Below, one piece after another: positions 60,791 to 64,000 of a DNA stretch of 64,000 bases. The notes beneath the pieces were generated by a model. The model was not told the DNA's origin, ran no database searches, and saw only the letters and a program-made list of their open reading frames with translations. Position 1 is the first letter of the stretch. Each line of letters begins with the position of its first letter. The stretch spans positions 7,504,501 through 7,568,500 of the forward strand of contig NC_065574.1 in the NCBI RefSeq assembly GCF_937616625.2. The letters run 5' to 3'. Position numbers and translations under genes: made by a program. Origin of the DNA: Mercurialis annua. Taxonomy: Eukaryota > Streptophyta > Magnoliopsida > Malpighiales > Euphorbiaceae.

Positions 60791-62080
60791 AAATTCGTCC
60801 TCGAATTTACCACAAAGCCAAGTAATAAAAAACTCAATTACAATACGTAAAACTCATATATAACTCAAATACGAAGTAACGCATCTTCGACGGAACGAAA
60901 GAACATATACGCAACACAACTTCTGATTTTCAAGATTTCTCACGACCGAGGGACAATTCAACTGATAACAAAATAAAAAATCGCTTAATTCCACCTAAGC
61001 AAAAACATCGCTGCAATCTCAAAAGTTTAAACAAAACTCCTACCCAAGGGTAATCCTATCATATATAAGACTGATAAGAGTTAAACCGAAGCAAATCATA
61101 ACCAACACGCTACACGAGGAAAAGTTTCAAAGAAAAATATCAAGTCTCCCAGACTACCAAGCAACACGACAAGTGTAGGAACAATCCCAAAATTCAATCG
61201 AATCTTACTCCACTAGCGCCTACGCACAATAAAACTTATAGTAGCCACAAAACCAATTACCTCAAATGAGAAAGTTTAACAGCAAATCAAAATGTCATTC
61301 AGATCAAATGTGCTCTCACAAAATAACGGCTTAAAACTAAATACCACTAGAATCGTCCTGGTTTAACTAACTAGGATCATTCTTACAAATCATCAACTTC
61401 GAGAATTAAGACGTAAGAAAACACATAAAATTCTAAAGAATACATAACTTAAACTTCTGACAACAAATTTTTGTTTCCTCCTCTAAAATTTTGATCAAAC
61501 AACTATAACCTCGAATCCTACAGAATACCATTTAGATCAAATCGCAACTAATCGGTTTATTGGTTATGCTCAAACAAAGTTTTATAGAAAACGCTTTCCG
61601 CAACACAAAATATATAATAACACAATTCGCCTTTAAATTGAAATTACTAGCACCTCAAGTTTAATTTCATTTTCAACCGAAAAAAATTAACCCGTTGAAA
61701 AATCCCTTTGTTCGTAAACGTACCAACAAAATAAACTCTCTCATCTTTTTTTTTAAATCATAATCGAATTTACTTTCAAAATAAATTCATGATTTTTATA
61801 TAATCTTTCGTTTAGAAAAGTCTTAAAATCTATTTTTAAATCAAGCTGATAAAATTTCATCGTTTTTCCCAAAGATAAATTTTGCAAATGAGAATCCATT
61901 TGTTTACGAAATAGTTTCCATACCGGTATCAAAACTTTTTAAACAGATATTAAATCTGTAAAAACAAAATTGCTTTTAGTTCTTTATAAAAAAACACACA
62001 CAGAGCTTAACCAATGTTCTTCAAAACAAAACTCCTCAAATCATATTCTCTAAGCTGACACAACTCTTTAATCCGGACCC
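60791..62080 (-). other. Internal remnant of the gypsy-type element
   Basis: About 1.3 kb, AT-rich, directly upstream of the polypurine tract. No gag or pol domain can be read, so either the 3' non-coding part of the element or heavily decayed. Breaks off at the right terminus of MULE 3. Confidence 0.45.
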
Positions 62081-62275
62081 AATATTTAAAAGGTCGGTAG
62101 TTTTTCAGACCTTAAGCCTTTTGTTTATTGAAACCCGTTTTATCACCACATTTATCTTTTTTTGTTATCCTCTTTTTGACTTGAAAAATTAAGTATATTT
62201 TTGGGAATAAATGCAAGGATTCTATGTTGTTCTAACTTGTGTTTATTAATGCATATCTCTTTGAGTTGAAAATTG

Positions 62276-62611
62276 TACTCCCTCCGTCCCATAAAGATAG
62301 AAAAAGTAGCTCTTTTACAAGAATTAAAAAAATAGTTAATTATAGGTAATTTGTGATAATTTTTTTAAATTGTCCTTTTAATTTCTTAAAATAAATCATA
62401 ATAAATTAGTGATTCACACAACCCAAAGACATTATATAAATATTAGCCAATAGAATTTTAGATGCATAAAAAATATACATTGGAACTTTGAATCAATTAA
62501 TATTGATATTAGGATATTTTAATAATTTTATAGTTAACTAACATTATTTTTTTATTTTTATAAGACAAAAAAAGTAGCTACTTTTTCTATCTTTACGGGA
62601 CGGAGGGAGTA
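62276..62611. mobile_element. Stowaway MITE (with TA duplication)
   Basis: Element 62278-62609, 332 bases, flanked by TA on both sides. Termini CTCCCTCCGTCCCATAAAG and, on the other strand, CTCCCTCCGTCCCGTAAAG continue as inverted repeats through GATAGAAAAAGTAGC. Classic Tc1/mariner-derived Stowaway ends. No coding capacity; arms about 34 bases, about 97% alike. Confidence 0.95.
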
Positions 62612-64000
62612 TAACTTTTGCCTTGTAGTCTCTGAAAAGAAAAAAAAAGTGGTTAGAAAAAATATATGAGCATGAAAAGATAAATTTGAGAAATTAAGGC
62701 AATTGAACAAAGTCTATTTTGATTATTTGATACATTGAGTCGATATTTGCCATATGTAACCTTTATAGGTTATTTACACAAATCTCTCAAAAGTGGTCAT
62801 GTTTAATATTTTTACCTCAGTTTTTTTATTTTTGCAGTAATCTCTCAATAAAATAGAAACATTTTTACAATTCACTCATAATCCAAAATAAGCTGATTTT
62901 ATAATAAAATAGGACAATTTTGCCCCTTCTATACGTCATTTACAATAGAGCTATCTTTCTTTGAAGAAAAATAACTAACACTCCTCTTCAACCTCAAATT
63001 ACATTCAAATTACCGCCATTACTGACATAAAAAAAGACCTAATCTCTTTCCCAAAATTGTAATCCTACCCTAAATCAAAGCTAATTCCTTCTTTTCTTTT
63101 ATTTAACCACTGATTCAATGTTAATCTCAGTCAATTGCGGAGCAATTTAAATAGAGAAACATCACCGGTAGAACGGCAACCGAGCAACCTCGTCTAGAAC
63201 ATTTACACAATTGCAACTACTGCTGATCATATTAATTTTGGTAATGTTTTGTTTATTGATGTTTCAATTTATTTGTCTTTTTCATCATTTTGAATTGTAT
63301 GTTTAATTCAAGAATTCCATCACAATCCCACATACTACAACTTTTCAATTGATAGGTTTTGAACAGTAGTTGACTTGAGGTATTATTGCCCTAGATAGTG
63401 AATATGTTAGTTCAAATCTGCAATATTGGATTAATTGATATTCGGTTACAACGAGAAAAGCCAACAATAGAGGTATTGCTAGATTAATTTATTTCAATTT
63501 TCATTTTTTTATATGAATATTTTCCATTTTTTAGAGGCTGCATTCTGCTACTTGGTGTAATGCTTATTAATTTCTGCTGAATTTGTTAAAGAAATATAGA
63601 TTGCCAATATCTTATATTATTTAACAGATGAAGGTGTTGATTTAGACTCAATGCAAGATGAGTTGCAGACATCAACAAATTGAAGACCAAAGTGCAAATT
63701 TTGGCCGAACCAACTTGTAAATTATATGATGGAAACATTACAAACTATTGGTCATGGAGAAGACTCATAAAGTTTTGATTAATTAAAGAATGCTAGTGAG
63801 AATTATATTTGTCGGGTGCAAATAAACTAATATGTCAATTGTTTATTGAATAGAATGTTTGCAAGAACTAATAATCAATGATTTCATTTTTTTTGTTAAT
63901 GATAGGAAATACTTTTACTTAGATATATCAAAATTTGTTTATTGTTAGATTGTTCTCTAAAATTAATTGCTTTACACATGTTTTGTAATATAGTTTTTTT
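62612..64000. other. Right-end spacer
   Basis: AT-rich DNA. 63620-63800 is slightly less AT-rich and might belong to a gene or transposon continuing beyond the window, but I can identify nothing. Confidence 0.4.

Larger units (their letters stand above)
57174..62118. mobile_element. Mutator-like element 3, split by a gypsy-type insertion
   Basis: Exact 9-bp duplication. Left end GATTTAAGGTTTGAAAAACT and right end (other strand) GGCTTAAGGTCTGAAAAACT share ACTACCGACCTTTTAAAT and then diverge after about 37 bases. The left 360 bases hold repeated CAATAGCACC/CTATTTCGTATTTTT words like those in the arms of MULE 2. At 57538 the sequence switches to a gypsy-type LTR. The matching right arm is almost all missing, so a deletion joined the retroelement to the right terminus. 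The original element was probably about 1 kb or less. Confidence 0.75.

Overview
This is 64 kb of AT-rich nuclear DNA from a flowering plant, most likely a eudicot. Multi-exon genes with GT-AG introns encode plant families (AP2/ERF, F-box/LRR, CYP71-clan P450, DUF247, PPR, organelle-targeted metabolic enzymes), and the spacers are full of plant transposons. I cannot name the species.

Genes from left to right: an ERF repressor-type factor (3085-3870, -); acetylornithine aminotransferase, 3 exons (12702-15332, -); an F-box/LRR protein (16497-17900, -); a flotillin-like protein, 3 exons (27277-29707, -); a CYP71-type cytochrome P450, 2 exons (35352-37246, +); a BRAP2/BRIZ-type RING plus ZnF-UBP protein, 11 exons (38089-41856, -); chloroplast 3-isopropylmalate dehydrogenase, 11 exons (42579-46593, -); a mitochondrial P-class PPR protein (48951-50261, +); an eroded unidentified coding relic (50360-50728, -); and a DUF247 protein (51513-53204, -). 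I rebuilt every intron from in-frame GT-AG junctions. Five of the genes (ERF, aminotransferase, F-box/LRR, IPMDH, PPR) match what I recall of the Arabidopsis At1g80550-At1g80600 block, so the window is probably a conserved ancestral block widened by transposons and by the flotillin, P450 and BRIZ genes.

Mobile DNA fills most of the rest. The largest element is a 7,986-bp Ty1/copia element of Sirevirus-like organisation (18179-26164, -). It has two 1,324-bp LTRs in which I see no difference, a CTTGA target duplication, an initiator-Met-tRNA primer site, an intact 619-codon gag and a badly broken pol. It sits just upstream of the F-box gene in the same orientation. Three elements have Mutator-like ends and 9-bp target duplications: 33075-34276, 47921-48843 and 57174-62118. 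The first two carry a GC-rich palindromic array in their centre. The third has been invaded by a gypsy-type element with a 3.2-kb LTR, later truncated. There are also a Helitron (32360-32910), a Stowaway MITE (62278-62609), a Tourist/Harbinger-like MITE (30025-30505), a hAT-like MITE (15675-16085), two 5'-truncated LINE tails with target duplications (7829-8159, 31616-31868), a LINE reverse-transcriptase relic (about 390-757), and a 596-bp retroposed sequence with an 18-bp duplication (56491-57086).

The host genes do not form one pathway. Two are amino-acid biosynthetic enzymes (arginine and leucine), two are probable ubiquitin-ligase components (F-box and RING), and the others are regulatory, membrane or organelle-RNA proteins. 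The strongest hunt results are the matched architecture of the two palindrome-bearing MULEs, the young-but-dead copia element whose downstream LTR points into the F-box gene, and the nested transposon history of the right end.
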